Shown in pieces: positions 14,442-23,010 of a stretch of DNA of 64,000 bases; within the stretch, counting starts at the first letter, position 1, and each line of letters starts with the position of its first letter. Origin of the DNA: Chloroflexota bacterium. GTDB lineage: Bacteria > Chloroflexota > Limnocylindria > Limnocylindrales > CSP1-4. The notes beneath the pieces are model-generated. The model made no database searches and was not told where the DNA came from. It saw only the letters and a list, made by a program, of their open reading frames with translations. The position numbers and the translations under genes were made by a program. The stretch lies in NCBI GenBank assembly GCA_003169735.1, contig PNAP01000042.1, positions 1-64,000 of the forward strand, written 5' to 3'.

Positions 14442-17057
14442 ATGACCGACACCCTGCCCCAGGTGCGCGAGGCTTCGTCCGCTCCGGACGCGGCCATCGA
14501 GCGCTTGCTCGAGACGCAGACGCCGCAGCGCCCGCAGACCACCGGCACGTTCCAGGTCGAGATCGATGGGCGCCAGCTGACCGGTCGCATCGGCCAGACC
14601 ATCCTCGAGGTCTGCCGCGACCACGGCATCGAGGTGCCGACGCTCTGCTACGAACCCAAGCTGCCCGGTTTCGGCGCGTGCCGGATGTGCGTCGTCGAGG
14701 TCGAGGGCGAGGAGCACCCGCCCATCAGCTGCTCGCGCACGTGCGAGCCGGGCATGGTCGTGCAGACCCAGACGCCGCGCCTCCGCCAGGTGCGCAAGAC
14801 GAACCTGGAGCTGATCTTCAGCGACCACAACGCCTACTGCCTGCCGCCGTGCCAGAACAAGTGCCCCAGCCACATCGACATCCCGGGTTTCCTCAAGGCC
14901 AACACGGAGGCCAATCCGCGCGAGGCGACGCGCATCTTCAAGCGCACCATCCCGTTTCCGAGCGTGCTCGGGCGCGTCTGCCCGGCGCCGTGCGAGGAAC
15001 ACTGCCGCCGCGACGAGGTCGATGAGGCGATCGCCATCCGCGACAGCCATCGATGGGCCGGCGACCAGGTCCTGAAGGCGCAGGCCAAAGGCGAGAAGGC
15101 GCCCGTCCCGTTCGAGGTCCAGAAGCCGTCGGGCAAGCGCGTCGCCGTCATCGGCTCCGGGCCGGCCGGCATGTCGAGCGCCTACTACCTCGCCATCGCC
15201 GGCCACGACGTGACCGTCTTCGAGCGTGACCCGGCGCCGGGCGGCATGTTGCGCTACGGCATCCCGCAATACCGGCTGCCCAAGGTGGAGGTGCTGGAGG
15301 CCGAGTACCAGGGTGTCTGGGATCTCGGCGTCAAGATCGTCTGCGACGCCGCGCTCGGCCGCGACTTCACGCTCGACGACCTCCAGAACCAGGGCTACGA
15401 CGCGGTCTGCGTGGCCATCGGCTGCTACGACACGAACACGCTGGGCGTGCCGGGCGAGGATGCCGATGGCGTCTTCGACGGCCTCGAGTACCTGCGCGTG
15501 GCGACGCTCGGCCTGCCCTTCCCCGGCCACAAGGGCAAGCGCGTCGTGGTCATCGGCGGCGGCTTCACCTCGATGGACTGCACGCGCACCTCGATCCGCC
15601 AGGGCGCGTCGGCGGTGACGCTCGTCTATCGCCGCGACATGAAGGACATGCCTGCCTCGAACGAGGTCCACGAGGCCATCGAGGAAGGCGCCACGGCGAT
15701 CTTCCAAGCCGCTCCGACGCGCGTCATCGTCGACGCGAAGAACACGGTCACCGGCGTCGAGTTCCAGCGCATGCGCCTCGGCGAGCCCGACGCCTCAGGG
15801 CGCCGCCGCCCGGAGCCAGTGGCGGGCACCGAGTTCACCATCGACTGCGACCGCGTCCTGCTGGCCATCGGCCAGGGACCACAGCTCGACTGGCTGGCCA
15901 AGGGCTCCGATGGCGTGGCCGCGACCAAGAACAAGCGACTGGCGGCCGACGCGGTGACCTTCTCGACCGGACGCAAGGGTGTCTTCGGGACGGGCGATGT
16001 GCGCGTCGGCGCAGCCACCGTCGTGCAGGCCAACGCCGAGGGCCGCCGTGCGGCGTATGCCATCGACGCGTACCTCAAGGGCCTCGATCTCGACGCCATC
16101 CGCACCCGCCAGACGCTCGCCGAGCCGCAGCCCGAGTTCCTCTCCATCGTGCCCTTCACAGGCGAGCTCAAGGAGCCGCGCTTCCGCCTCAAGTCGATGG
16201 CCGCCGACATCCGCAACAAGAGCTACGTCGAGTACGAGATCCCCTATTCGCAGCAGGAGGCGATGTCCGAATCGAAGCGCTGCCTGCAGTGCACGTGCGA
16301 GGCCATCGGCTACTGCGACCTGCGGCGGCAGGGCATCGAGTACGGCACGACGCTGCAGACGCTCGAGCCGCAGGCGCGTGGCGCATTCTCGTTCCGCAGC
16401 GTCTCGGAGAACCGCTTCACGGGCATCAACCACGACTACATCCGTGACGACAGCCACGCCTTCATCCTGCGGGAGCCCTCGCGCTGCATCGACTGCGGCC
16501 GCTGCGCCAACGTCTGCAAGGAAGTCGTCGGCGCCGCGTGTTACGACTTCATGCGCACCGGCTTCGACACGCTCGTCACCACGCCGCTCGACATGAGCCT
16601 CAACACCACGCCGTGCGTCTCCTGTGGCCGCTGTGCGGAGACGTGCCCGACCGGCGCGCTGATGCCCAAGCCACGCGTGCTGGAGAAATACGACGTCGAC
16701 GAGAGCCGCTGCATCCTGTGCGGCATCTGCGTCGATGCATGCCCGTATGACGCGCTCCGCTGCGGCCCCGACTTCGAGCTCAGCCACGAGAGCCGCGAGT
16801 CGCCCATGATCGACCTGATGGCGATCAGCTCGATGGATCGCGACACGGAGATCAGCTACGTCCGCCGGGAGCGTGACTGGGCCGATCGCGCCGCGGCGAC
16901 GGGTCGCCCGTGGCCGGCCGATCGGCTGCTGCCGATGCTTCCGCCGGGTATCGCCAACGGGAACGGCAGCGGGCACGCCTCGGAGAACGGCCACGGGCCG
17001 GGCGTGAACGACGGCGGGTCCGGCGGCGGTCACGCCGGCCACACGCACGCCCGGTAG
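14442..17057 (+). CDS. NuoG-like/GltD-like fusion: [2Fe-2S] domain, FAD-NAD(P)H oxidoreductase, three [4Fe-4S] motifs
   Basis: The protein has 871 residues. Residues 36-105 form a NuoG-type [2Fe-2S] domain (C69, C80, C83, C97). A His-Cys segment follows (H129-x3-C133-x3-C137-x3-C141), which merges into a GltD/NfnB module: CPSHIDIPGFL, the first FAD Rossmann at 234-247 (VAVIGSGPAGMSSA), the second nucleotide Rossmann at 368-380 (VVVIGGGFTSMDC) and VYRRDMKDMPAS with NADPH-type arginines. Then a Cys group (614, 617, 619, 625), two linked motifs C682-x2-C-x2-C-x3-C692 and C725-x2-C-x2-C-x3-C735, and a final C757-x2-C-x2-C-x3-C767 followed by PDFELSHESRE, which matches the second half of NuoI. The molybdopterin-type domain of NuoG is absent. 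The tail is Gly/His-rich. It lies between nuoF and nuoJ. Confidence 0.88.
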   Translation: MTDTLPQVREASSAPDAAIERLLETQTPQRPQTTGTFQVEIDGRQLTGRIGQTILEVCRDHGIEVPTLCYEPKLPGFGACRMCVVEVEGEEHPPISCSRTCEPGMVVQTQTPRLRQVRKTNLELIFSDHNAYCLPPCQNKCPSHIDIPGFLKANTEANPREATRIFKRTIPFPSVLGRVCPAPCEEHCRRDEVDEAIAIRDSHRWAGDQVLKAQAKGEKAPVPFEVQKPSGKRVAVIGSGPAGMSSAYYLAIAGHDVTVFERDPAPGGMLRYGIPQYRLPKVEVLEAEYQGVWDLGVKIVCDAALGRDFTLDDLQNQGYDAVCVAIGCYDTNTLGVPGEDADGVFDGLEYLRVATLGLPFPGHKGKRVVVIGGGFTSMDCTRTSIRQGASAVTLVYRRDMKDMPASNEVHEAIEEGATAIFQAAPTRVIVDAKNTVTGVEFQRMRLGEPDASGRRRPEPVAGTEFTIDCDRVLLAIGQGPQLDWLAKGSDGVAATKNKRLAADAVTFSTGRKGVFGTGDVRVGAATVVQANAEGRRAAYAIDAYLKGLDLDAIRTRQTLAEPQPEFLSIVPFTGELKEPRFRLKSMAADIRNKSYVEYEIPYSQQEAMSESKRCLQCTCEAIGYCDLRRQGIEYGTTLQTLEPQARGAFSFRSVSENRFTGINHDYIRDDSHAFILREPSRCIDCGRCANVCKEVVGAACYDFMRTGFDTLVTTPLDMSLNTTPCVSCGRCAETCPTGALMPKPRVLEKYDVDESRCILCGICVDACPYDALRCGPDFELSHESRESPMIDLMAISSMDRDTEISYVRRERDWADRAAATGRPWPADRLLPMLPPGIANGNGSGHASENGHGPGVNDGGSGGGHAGHTHAR

Positions 17058-17073
17058 ACGAGTCACCCGGGAC

Positions 17074-17649
17074 GTGGGCCTGCCGCAGACCATCCCGCTC
17101 CTCGGCTGGAGCTGGGACGATGTCATCTTCGTGGTGCTGTCGGGCGTGATGCTCGGTTCGGCGCTGCTCGTCGTCCTCGGCCGCAACATCATCCGCAGCG
17201 GCCTGTTCATGATCCTCTCGTTCGCGGCGCTGGCTGGCATCTACGTTCTGCTCGGTGCGCCCATCGTGGCCGCCGCCCAGGTGCTCATCTACATCGGCGC
17301 CATCAGCGTGCTCATCCTCTTCGCCATCATGCTCACCCAGTCCAAGGGCGGCAGCGCGGCGCTGACCTTCCACCACCAGGCCAAGGCGGCCGGGCTCGCG
17401 GCGGGCTTGCTGGCGCTCATCCTGACCGTGACGGTGCTCTGGACCACGTGGCCGGAGGCCGTCGCACCCGGTGTCGCCGTGGCGACCGCATCGACGGTCG
17501 TCGTCGCCCAGCTGCTCTTCTCGAACAACACCATGGCGGTCGAGGTCATCAGCGTGCTGCTGCTGGCAGCGGTCATCGGCGGCGTCTTCCTGGCCAAGCG
17601 CGAGGAAGCTCCGGACGCGGGCGAGCCGACACCGGACGGTTCGGCATGA
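17074..17649 (+). CDS. nuoJ: NADH dehydrogenase subunit J
   Basis: This 191-residue membrane protein has five hydrophobic segments and the NuoJ signature LLGAPIVAAAQVLIYIGAISVLILFAIML, containing the pi-bulge helix (TM3) involved in coupling. The C-terminus is short and hydrophilic. The start is GTG 17074, 16 bp after the NuoG-like gene. Its stop overlaps the ATG of nuoK. Confidence 0.95.
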   Translation: MGLPQTIPLLGWSWDDVIFVVLSGVMLGSALLVVLGRNIIRSGLFMILSFAALAGIYVLLGAPIVAAAQVLIYIGAISVLILFAIMLTQSKGGSAALTFHHQAKAAGLAAGLLALILTVTVLWTTWPEAVAPGVAVATASTVVVAQLLFSNNTMAVEVISVLLLAAVIGGVFLAKREEAPDAGEPTPDGSA

Positions 17650-17957
17650 CCGGCAACCTCGACGCATACCTGGTCCTGTCCGGGCTGCTCTTCTCGATCG
17701 GTACGTTCGGGTTCCTCGCCCGCCGCAACGCCATCGCCATGCTCATGTCGGTCGAGCTGATGGTCAACGCGGTCAACCTCGCCATCGTCGCGTTCGGTAC
17801 GTTCGTTCCCGAGCTCAAGGGCCAGGGCACGGTCATCGCCCTCTTCGTGATGGCGGTCGCGGCCGCTGAAGCGACCGTCGGCTTGGCGATCGTCATCGCC
17901 ATCTACCGCAACCGCCGGACACCGCTCGTGGACGAGTACTCGTCCATGCGGGACTGA
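17646..17957 (+). CDS. nuoK: NADH dehydrogenase subunit K
   Basis: The protein has 103 residues and three helices, matching family length. Recognisable are LFSIGTFGFLARRNAIAMLMSVELMVNAVNLAIVAFG, with the conserved membrane Glu in the MSVELM segment, and AVAAAEATVGLAIVIAIYR, with the second conserved Glu. These Glu residues form part of the proton-conducting hydrophilic axis. The ATG overlaps the nuoJ stop codon. Confidence 0.96.
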   Translation: MTGNLDAYLVLSGLLFSIGTFGFLARRNAIAMLMSVELMVNAVNLAIVAFGTFVPELKGQGTVIALFVMAVAAAEATVGLAIVIAIYRNRRTPLVDEYSSMRD

Positions 17958-17962
17958 CCGAG

Positions 17963-19930
17963 GTGGACACCGGCTCGCTCGACCAGTGGCTCGTGCTGGC
18001 GCTGCTGGGGCTCCCGCTGGCCGGTTTCGGGCTGACCGCGCTGTTCGGCCGGCGTATGGGCACCAAGGCGTGGATCATCGCCGTGGCCGCCATCGTGGCC
18101 GTCTGGGTGGCGGCGATGTACCTCGTCGATCAGACACTCTTCCAGCACGCCTATGGCGACGGCGGCCTGCACTTCCGCCTCTACGAATGGATCCCGGCCG
18201 GATCGTTCCAGGTCGATGTCAACTTCGGGCTGGACGCGCTTTCGGCGGTGATGCTCATCGTCGTCACCAGCGTCGGCATGCTCGTCCACATCTACTCCGT
18301 CGGGTACATGGCCCACGACCCGGGGCGCTGGCGCTTCTTCGCCTACCTGAACTTCTTCATGTTCTCGATGTTGCTGCTCGTGCTGGCAGACAACTTCCTG
18401 CTGCTGTTCGTGGCGTGGGAGCTGGTCGGCCTGAGCAGCTACCTGCTCATCGGTTTCTGGTACCGGCGGCGGTCGGCGGCGCTGGCCGCGAAGAAGGCGT
18501 TCATCGTCAATCGTGTCGGCGACCTTGGCTTCGCGCTCGGCATCATGGCCATCTGGACGACGGTCGGCACGCTCAACTTCGGCGATGTCTTCACCCGCCT
18601 GCCGCAACTGCTGGCGAGCGGCGGCATCCAGGAGTGGCAGATGATCGGCATCTGCCTGCTCATCTTCGCGGGCGCGGTCGGCAAGAGCGCCCAGTTCCCG
18701 CTCCACGTCTGGCTGCCGGACGCGATGGAGGGCCCCACGCCGGTGAGCGCCCTCATCCATGCCGCGACCATGGTCAACGCCGGCGTCTATCTCATCGCGC
18801 GCACCAACCCGCTCTTCGCCGAGGCGCCCGAGGCGCTCGTGGTGGTCGCCGCCATCGGCATCTTCACGGCCATCCTCGCCGCATCGATCGCCCTCACCCA
18901 GACCGACATCAAGCGCGTGCTGGCCTATTCGACGCTCAGCCAACTCGGCTACATGTTCGCCTCGCTCGGCGTCGGCGCGTACGTGCCGGCCATCTTCCAT
19001 CTCGTGACCCACGGTTTCTTCAAGGGCCTGCTCTTCCTCGGCTCGGGCTCGGTCATCCATTCCGTCGACGAGGAACAGGACATGAACAAGATGGGCGCGC
19101 TGTGGCGGCGCATCGGCATCACCCACGTGACGATGCTGATCGGCTCGCTCGCCATCGCCGGCATCCCGCCGTTGGCCGGCTTCTTCAGCAAGGACGAGAT
19201 CCTGGGCGACTCGTTCAAGAACGGCTTCATCTGGGTCTGGGGCATCGGCGTCGTGGTCGCGTTGCTGACCGCGTTCTACATGTTCCGGCTGATGGGCAAG
19301 ACCTTCTACGGCCCGAGCCACGTCGACCCCCACGTCGAGCCGCACATCCACGAATCGCCCAAGTGGATGACTATCCCGTTGATCCTGCTGGCCATCGCCG
19401 CCGCCGTGGCGGGCCTCGTCCTCGGGCTGCCCTTCGATGGCGGCCTCATCCACCAGTGGCTCGATCCGTTGTTCAGCGCCACTGAGAGCGTCCTCGGCCA
19501 CGGCGGATCGACCTTCCAGATCGCCGGCATCGACGGCGTGCTCATCCTCGTCAGCACGGCCGTCGCCGCCTTCGGCCTGTTCGCGGCCTGGCGCCTGTTC
19601 GGGTTCTTTGGCATCGGCCCGCAGGCGGCTCGGGTGGCTGCCGTCACCGACCGTTTCAAGGGCCTCTACACGGCGTCGAAGAACAAGTGGTACTTCGATG
19701 ACCTCAACGACCTGCTCTTCGTGCGCATCGGCGGCCTGCTGGCGGCGGGCCTGTGGTGGTTCGACGTCCACGTCATCGACGGCACGGTCAATGGCATCGC
19801 CTCACTGACGCAGTCGAGCGGCCGCGGCCTGCGCCAGGTCCAGACCGGCCACGTCCAGAACTACGCGCTGGGCATCGCCGCAGGGCTCATCGTCATCGCC
19901 CTCGGCTACATCGTGCTCGTGACGCGCTGA
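17963..19930 (+). CDS. nuoL: NADH dehydrogenase subunit L (antiporter-like)
   Basis: NuoL is the distal proton pump of complex I with a long lateral helix. The 655-residue protein has some 16 hydrophobic segments. Conserved antiporter elements are YMAHDPGRWRFFAYLNFFMFSM, FVAWELVGLSSYLLIGFWY (channel Glu), GKSAQFPLHVWLPDAMEGPTPVSALIHAATMVNAGVYL (Lys plus the HxWLPDAMxxPTPVSAxxHAATM signature) and LAYSTLSQLGYMF. Starts at GTG 17963, 5 bp after nuoK. The stop overlaps the nuoM start. Confidence 0.97.
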   Translation: MDTGSLDQWLVLALLGLPLAGFGLTALFGRRMGTKAWIIAVAAIVAVWVAAMYLVDQTLFQHAYGDGGLHFRLYEWIPAGSFQVDVNFGLDALSAVMLIVVTSVGMLVHIYSVGYMAHDPGRWRFFAYLNFFMFSMLLLVLADNFLLLFVAWELVGLSSYLLIGFWYRRRSAALAAKKAFIVNRVGDLGFALGIMAIWTTVGTLNFGDVFTRLPQLLASGGIQEWQMIGICLLIFAGAVGKSAQFPLHVWLPDAMEGPTPVSALIHAATMVNAGVYLIARTNPLFAEAPEALVVVAAIGIFTAILAASIALTQTDIKRVLAYSTLSQLGYMFASLGVGAYVPAIFHLVTHGFFKGLLFLGSGSVIHSVDEEQDMNKMGALWRRIGITHVTMLIGSLAIAGIPPLAGFFSKDEILGDSFKNGFIWVWGIGVVVALLTAFYMFRLMGKTFYGPSHVDPHVEPHIHESPKWMTIPLILLAIAAAVAGLVLGLPFDGGLIHQWLDPLFSATESVLGHGGSTFQIAGIDGVLILVSTAVAAFGLFAAWRLFGFFGIGPQAARVAAVTDRFKGLYTASKNKWYFDDLNDLLFVRIGGLLAAGLWWFDVHVIDGTVNGIASLTQSSGRGLRQVQTGHVQNYALGIAAGLIVIALGYIVLVTR

Positions 19931-21462
19931 TGGACCTCCACGGCCTGCCGATCCTGAGCGGCATCATCTTCACGCCGCTCGTCGGGGCGATCCTCATCGC
20001 CTTCGTGCCGCGCGACCGCCAGCGGCTCGTGTTGTGGCTGGCGATGGGAACCGCGCTGGTCACCTTCGGCCTGTCGCTGCTGCTCGTCGCGGCCTTCCAT
20101 ACCGCCGCGCCCGGCTTCCAGTACGTCGAGACGGTCGATTGGATCCCCGCCTTCGGCATCCAGTACAAGGTCGGCGTCGACGGACTGTCGCTCATCCTGG
20201 TCGTGCTCACCACGACCCTCACCTGGATCAGCATCCTCGCCAGCATCGGGCCGATCAAGACGCGCATGAAGGAATTCGTGATCGCCTTCCTCATCCTCGA
20301 GGTGGGGATGATCGGCGTCTTCCTGGCCCTTGACCTGTTCCTCTTCTACATCTTCTGGGAAGTCGTGCTCGTGCCGATGTACCTGATCATCGGCATCTGG
20401 GGCGGCGCCAACCGCATCTACGCGACCATCAAGTTCGTCCTCTACACGCTCGTCGGTTCGCTGCTGATGCTGGTCGCGATCCTGGCCACTGCGTTCAGCT
20501 TCCAGGCCGCCACGGGCAGCTGGACGGGTGCGTTCGACTACCTGCAGCTGCGCAACTTCGGCTTCGATGGATCGCTCCAGTTCTTCGCCTTCGGCGCCTT
20601 CTTCCTGGCGTTCGCCATCAAGGTGCCGATGTTCCCGTTCCACACCTGGCTGCCCGACGCCCACGTCGAGGCGCCGACGGCGGGCTCGGTAATCCTGGCC
20701 GGCGTCCTGCTGAAGCTCGGCGGCTACGGCTTCATCCGCTTCGCGCTGCCGCTCTTCCCGGCCGCCGCGCACCAGTGGGCGCCGCTGATCATCGTCCTGT
20801 CGCTCATCGCAATCATCTACGGCGCGATCGTGGCGATGGTCCAGCCCGACCTCAAGAAACTGGTCGCCTACAGCTCGGTCAGCCACATGGGCTTCGTGAC
20901 TCTGGGCATCTTCATCTTCCAGTCCCAGGGCATGCAGGGCGCCATCCTCCAGATGGTCAACCACGGCATCATCACCGGCGCGCTGTTCCTCTGCGTCGGC
21001 GTCATCTACGAACGCACCCACGACCGATCGATCGCCAAGATGGGCGGCCTGGCGGGCTCGACCCCGGTCTACGCAGCGATCTTCGGCTTCTTCATGCTGG
21101 CCTCGCTGGGGTTACCAGGCCTGGGCGGGTTCGTCGGCGAGTTCCTGGTCTTCCTCGGCACGTTCGCCGTCTCGCCCATCGCGGCTGCCGTGGCGACGTT
21201 CGTGGTCATCCTGAGCGCCGCGTACCTGATGTGGATGTACCAGCGCGTCGTCTTCGGCGAGCTGTCCGACTTCCTGAAGAGCCTCGGGCATCACCTGACC
21301 GACATGTCGCCGCGCGAGCTGTTGACGCTCACGCCGCTGATGGCGTTGACGGTCATCCTGGGGCTCGCGCCAGGCTTCGTGCTCAACCTCATCCAGTCGC
21401 CGGTCGGCGATGTCCTCGCACGAGTGAGTGTCGGCGGACCGACCGTGGGTATCCTGCCGTGA
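19930..21462 (+). CDS. nuoM: NADH dehydrogenase subunit M (antiporter-like)
   Basis: This 510-residue antiporter-like proton-pumping subunit shows FYIFWEVVLVPMYLIIGIWGG (with the conserved Glu), FAIKVPMFPFHTWLPDAHVEAPTAGSVILAGVLLKLGGYGFIRF (with Lys and the HTWLPDAHxEAPTxGSV signature) and VAYSSVSHMGFV. Length is normal. ATG 19930 overlaps the nuoL stop (TGATG), a typical coupled arrangement. Confidence 0.97.
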   Translation: MDLHGLPILSGIIFTPLVGAILIAFVPRDRQRLVLWLAMGTALVTFGLSLLLVAAFHTAAPGFQYVETVDWIPAFGIQYKVGVDGLSLILVVLTTTLTWISILASIGPIKTRMKEFVIAFLILEVGMIGVFLALDLFLFYIFWEVVLVPMYLIIGIWGGANRIYATIKFVLYTLVGSLLMLVAILATAFSFQAATGSWTGAFDYLQLRNFGFDGSLQFFAFGAFFLAFAIKVPMFPFHTWLPDAHVEAPTAGSVILAGVLLKLGGYGFIRFALPLFPAAAHQWAPLIIVLSLIAIIYGAIVAMVQPDLKKLVAYSSVSHMGFVTLGIFIFQSQGMQGAILQMVNHGIITGALFLCVGVIYERTHDRSIAKMGGLAGSTPVYAAIFGFFMLASLGLPGLGGFVGEFLVFLGTFAVSPIAAAVATFVVILSAAYLMWMYQRVVFGELSDFLKSLGHHLTDMSPRELLTLTPLMALTVILGLAPGFVLNLIQSPVGDVLARVSVGGPTVGILP

Positions 21463-21472
21463 GCCTCCGACC

Positions 21473-22993
21473 ATGACCGGCAACGAGATCCTGGCACTGC
21501 TGCCGTTCGTCCTGGTCGTCGGCCTTGCCATGGCCATCGTGCTCGTCGACATCATCGCGCCCCATCGCGACGAGCTGGTGACTGTGGTCGGCGTCACAGG
21601 CCTGCTCGTGGCACTGGCGGTGACGGTCATCGCCGGACCGCTGCCTTCGGGTGTCGGCGCGCTGCCGGCCGGCGGCCAACAGGTACTGGGCGGCGTCTAC
21701 GCGCGCGACGGGCTGACCGCCTTCCTCGATCTGCTCTTCATCGTCATCGCGCTGCTCAGCCTGCTGTTCGCCGTGGATTACCTGAAACCGCGCGCCCTGC
21801 CCATGGCCGAGTACAGCGCCACGCTCCTCTTTGCCATCAGCGGCGCCATGCTGCTGGCCGGCGGCCGCGACCTGCTCATCCTCTTCCTCGGCCTCGAGCT
21901 GCTGGTCCTGCCCGGGTACATGCTGGCGGGCTATGCCAAGCGCGACGGCCTCTCGACCGAAGGGGCCATCAAGTATTTCCTGCTGGGCAGCTTCTCGAGC
22001 GCCATCCTGCTCTTCGGCTTCGCGCTGACGCTCGGCTTCACCGGCTCCACGCGCATCGACGGCATCGCCGCCAAACTCGCCCCGATCGTGGCCGGCCAGG
22101 CGCCCATCTCGATCGGTCTGGCCATGGCCCTGGCGCTCCTCACGACGGGCGTCGCGTTCAAGATCGCCGCGGTGCCGTTCCACTACTGGACGCCGGACGC
22201 GTACCAGGGCTCACCGACACCGGTCACGGGCTATCTCTCGGTCGGCCCCAAGGTCGCCGCGTTCGCGCTCATCCTGCGCCTCTTCGTGGTCGCCCTGGCG
22301 CCGCTCAAGGGCGATTGGCTGCCCGTGGTGGTCATCCTCGCGGCGGTCACCATGACCCTCGGCAACCTGGTGGCCGTGACCCAGGACAACATCAAGCGGA
22401 TGCTCGGCTACAGCTCGATCGCCCACACCGGCTACATGCTCGTCGGCCTTGCCGCGTTCGCCGGCGCGCCGGTCGGCTCGACCGCAGAATCCCAGGGCCT
22501 CCAGGCGATGCTGTTCTACTTCGTCGCGTACACGTTCATGAACCTCGGCGCATTCGCCTGCGTGGCCGCGCTCCAGCGCCGCCCGGGCGTGACCAGCCAG
22601 ATCGCCAGTTTCGCCGGGTTGGGCCGGCGGGCGCCGCTGCTCGGCCTGACCATGACGCTCTTCCTGCTGTCACTCACCGGCATCCCGCCGACGGCCGGCT
22701 TCTTCGCCAAGGCCTACGTCATCATCGCGGCCGTACAGACCGGGGGCTGGGTCGGCGTGCTGGCCGTGATCATGATGCTCAACGCGGCCGCGGCGGCGTT
22801 CTACTACCTGCGCATCGTCGTCTACATGTACATGCGCGACGCGCCCGAGAACGCCCGCCCACTCACCATCGGCGCGATGACCCGCGCCGGCCTGGTCGTC
22901 GCCGCCACCGGGACCATCGTCATCGGCCTGCTGCCACCGATCACCAACGCCGTCTTCGACATGGCCAGGCAGGCCGCCCAAGCCGTCCTCTGA
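21473..22993 (+). CDS. nuoN: NADH dehydrogenase subunit N (antiporter-like)
   Basis: The 506-residue protein is the third antiporter-like subunit. Visible elements are LLILFLGLELLVLPGYMLAGYAKRDGLSTEGAIKYFLLGSFSSAILLFG (channel Glu and Lys), FKIAAVPFHYWTPDAYQGSPTPVTGYLSVGPKVAAF (family signature with Lys) and RMLGYSSIAHTGYMLVG. ATG 21473 lies 10 bp after nuoM; the longer frame adds only 15 codons overlapping nuoM. It is the last nuo gene. Confidence 0.97.
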   Translation: MTGNEILALLPFVLVVGLAMAIVLVDIIAPHRDELVTVVGVTGLLVALAVTVIAGPLPSGVGALPAGGQQVLGGVYARDGLTAFLDLLFIVIALLSLLFAVDYLKPRALPMAEYSATLLFAISGAMLLAGGRDLLILFLGLELLVLPGYMLAGYAKRDGLSTEGAIKYFLLGSFSSAILLFGFALTLGFTGSTRIDGIAAKLAPIVAGQAPISIGLAMALALLTTGVAFKIAAVPFHYWTPDAYQGSPTPVTGYLSVGPKVAAFALILRLFVVALAPLKGDWLPVVVILAAVTMTLGNLVAVTQDNIKRMLGYSSIAHTGYMLVGLAAFAGAPVGSTAESQGLQAMLFYFVAYTFMNLGAFACVAALQRRPGVTSQIASFAGLGRRAPLLGLTMTLFLLSLTGIPPTAGFFAKAYVIIAAVQTGGWVGVLAVIMMLNAAAAAFYYLRIVVYMYMRDAPENARPLTIGAMTRAGLVVAATGTIVIGLLPPITNAVFDMARQAAQAVL

Positions 22994-23010
22994 CGAGCCC
23001 TCCTGCGCCG

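Noticed and set aside
12971..14629. A 552-codon minus-strand frame opposite nuoF
   Set aside because: The same GC effect; the nuoF frame has clear motifs and the antisense translation is compositionally biased.
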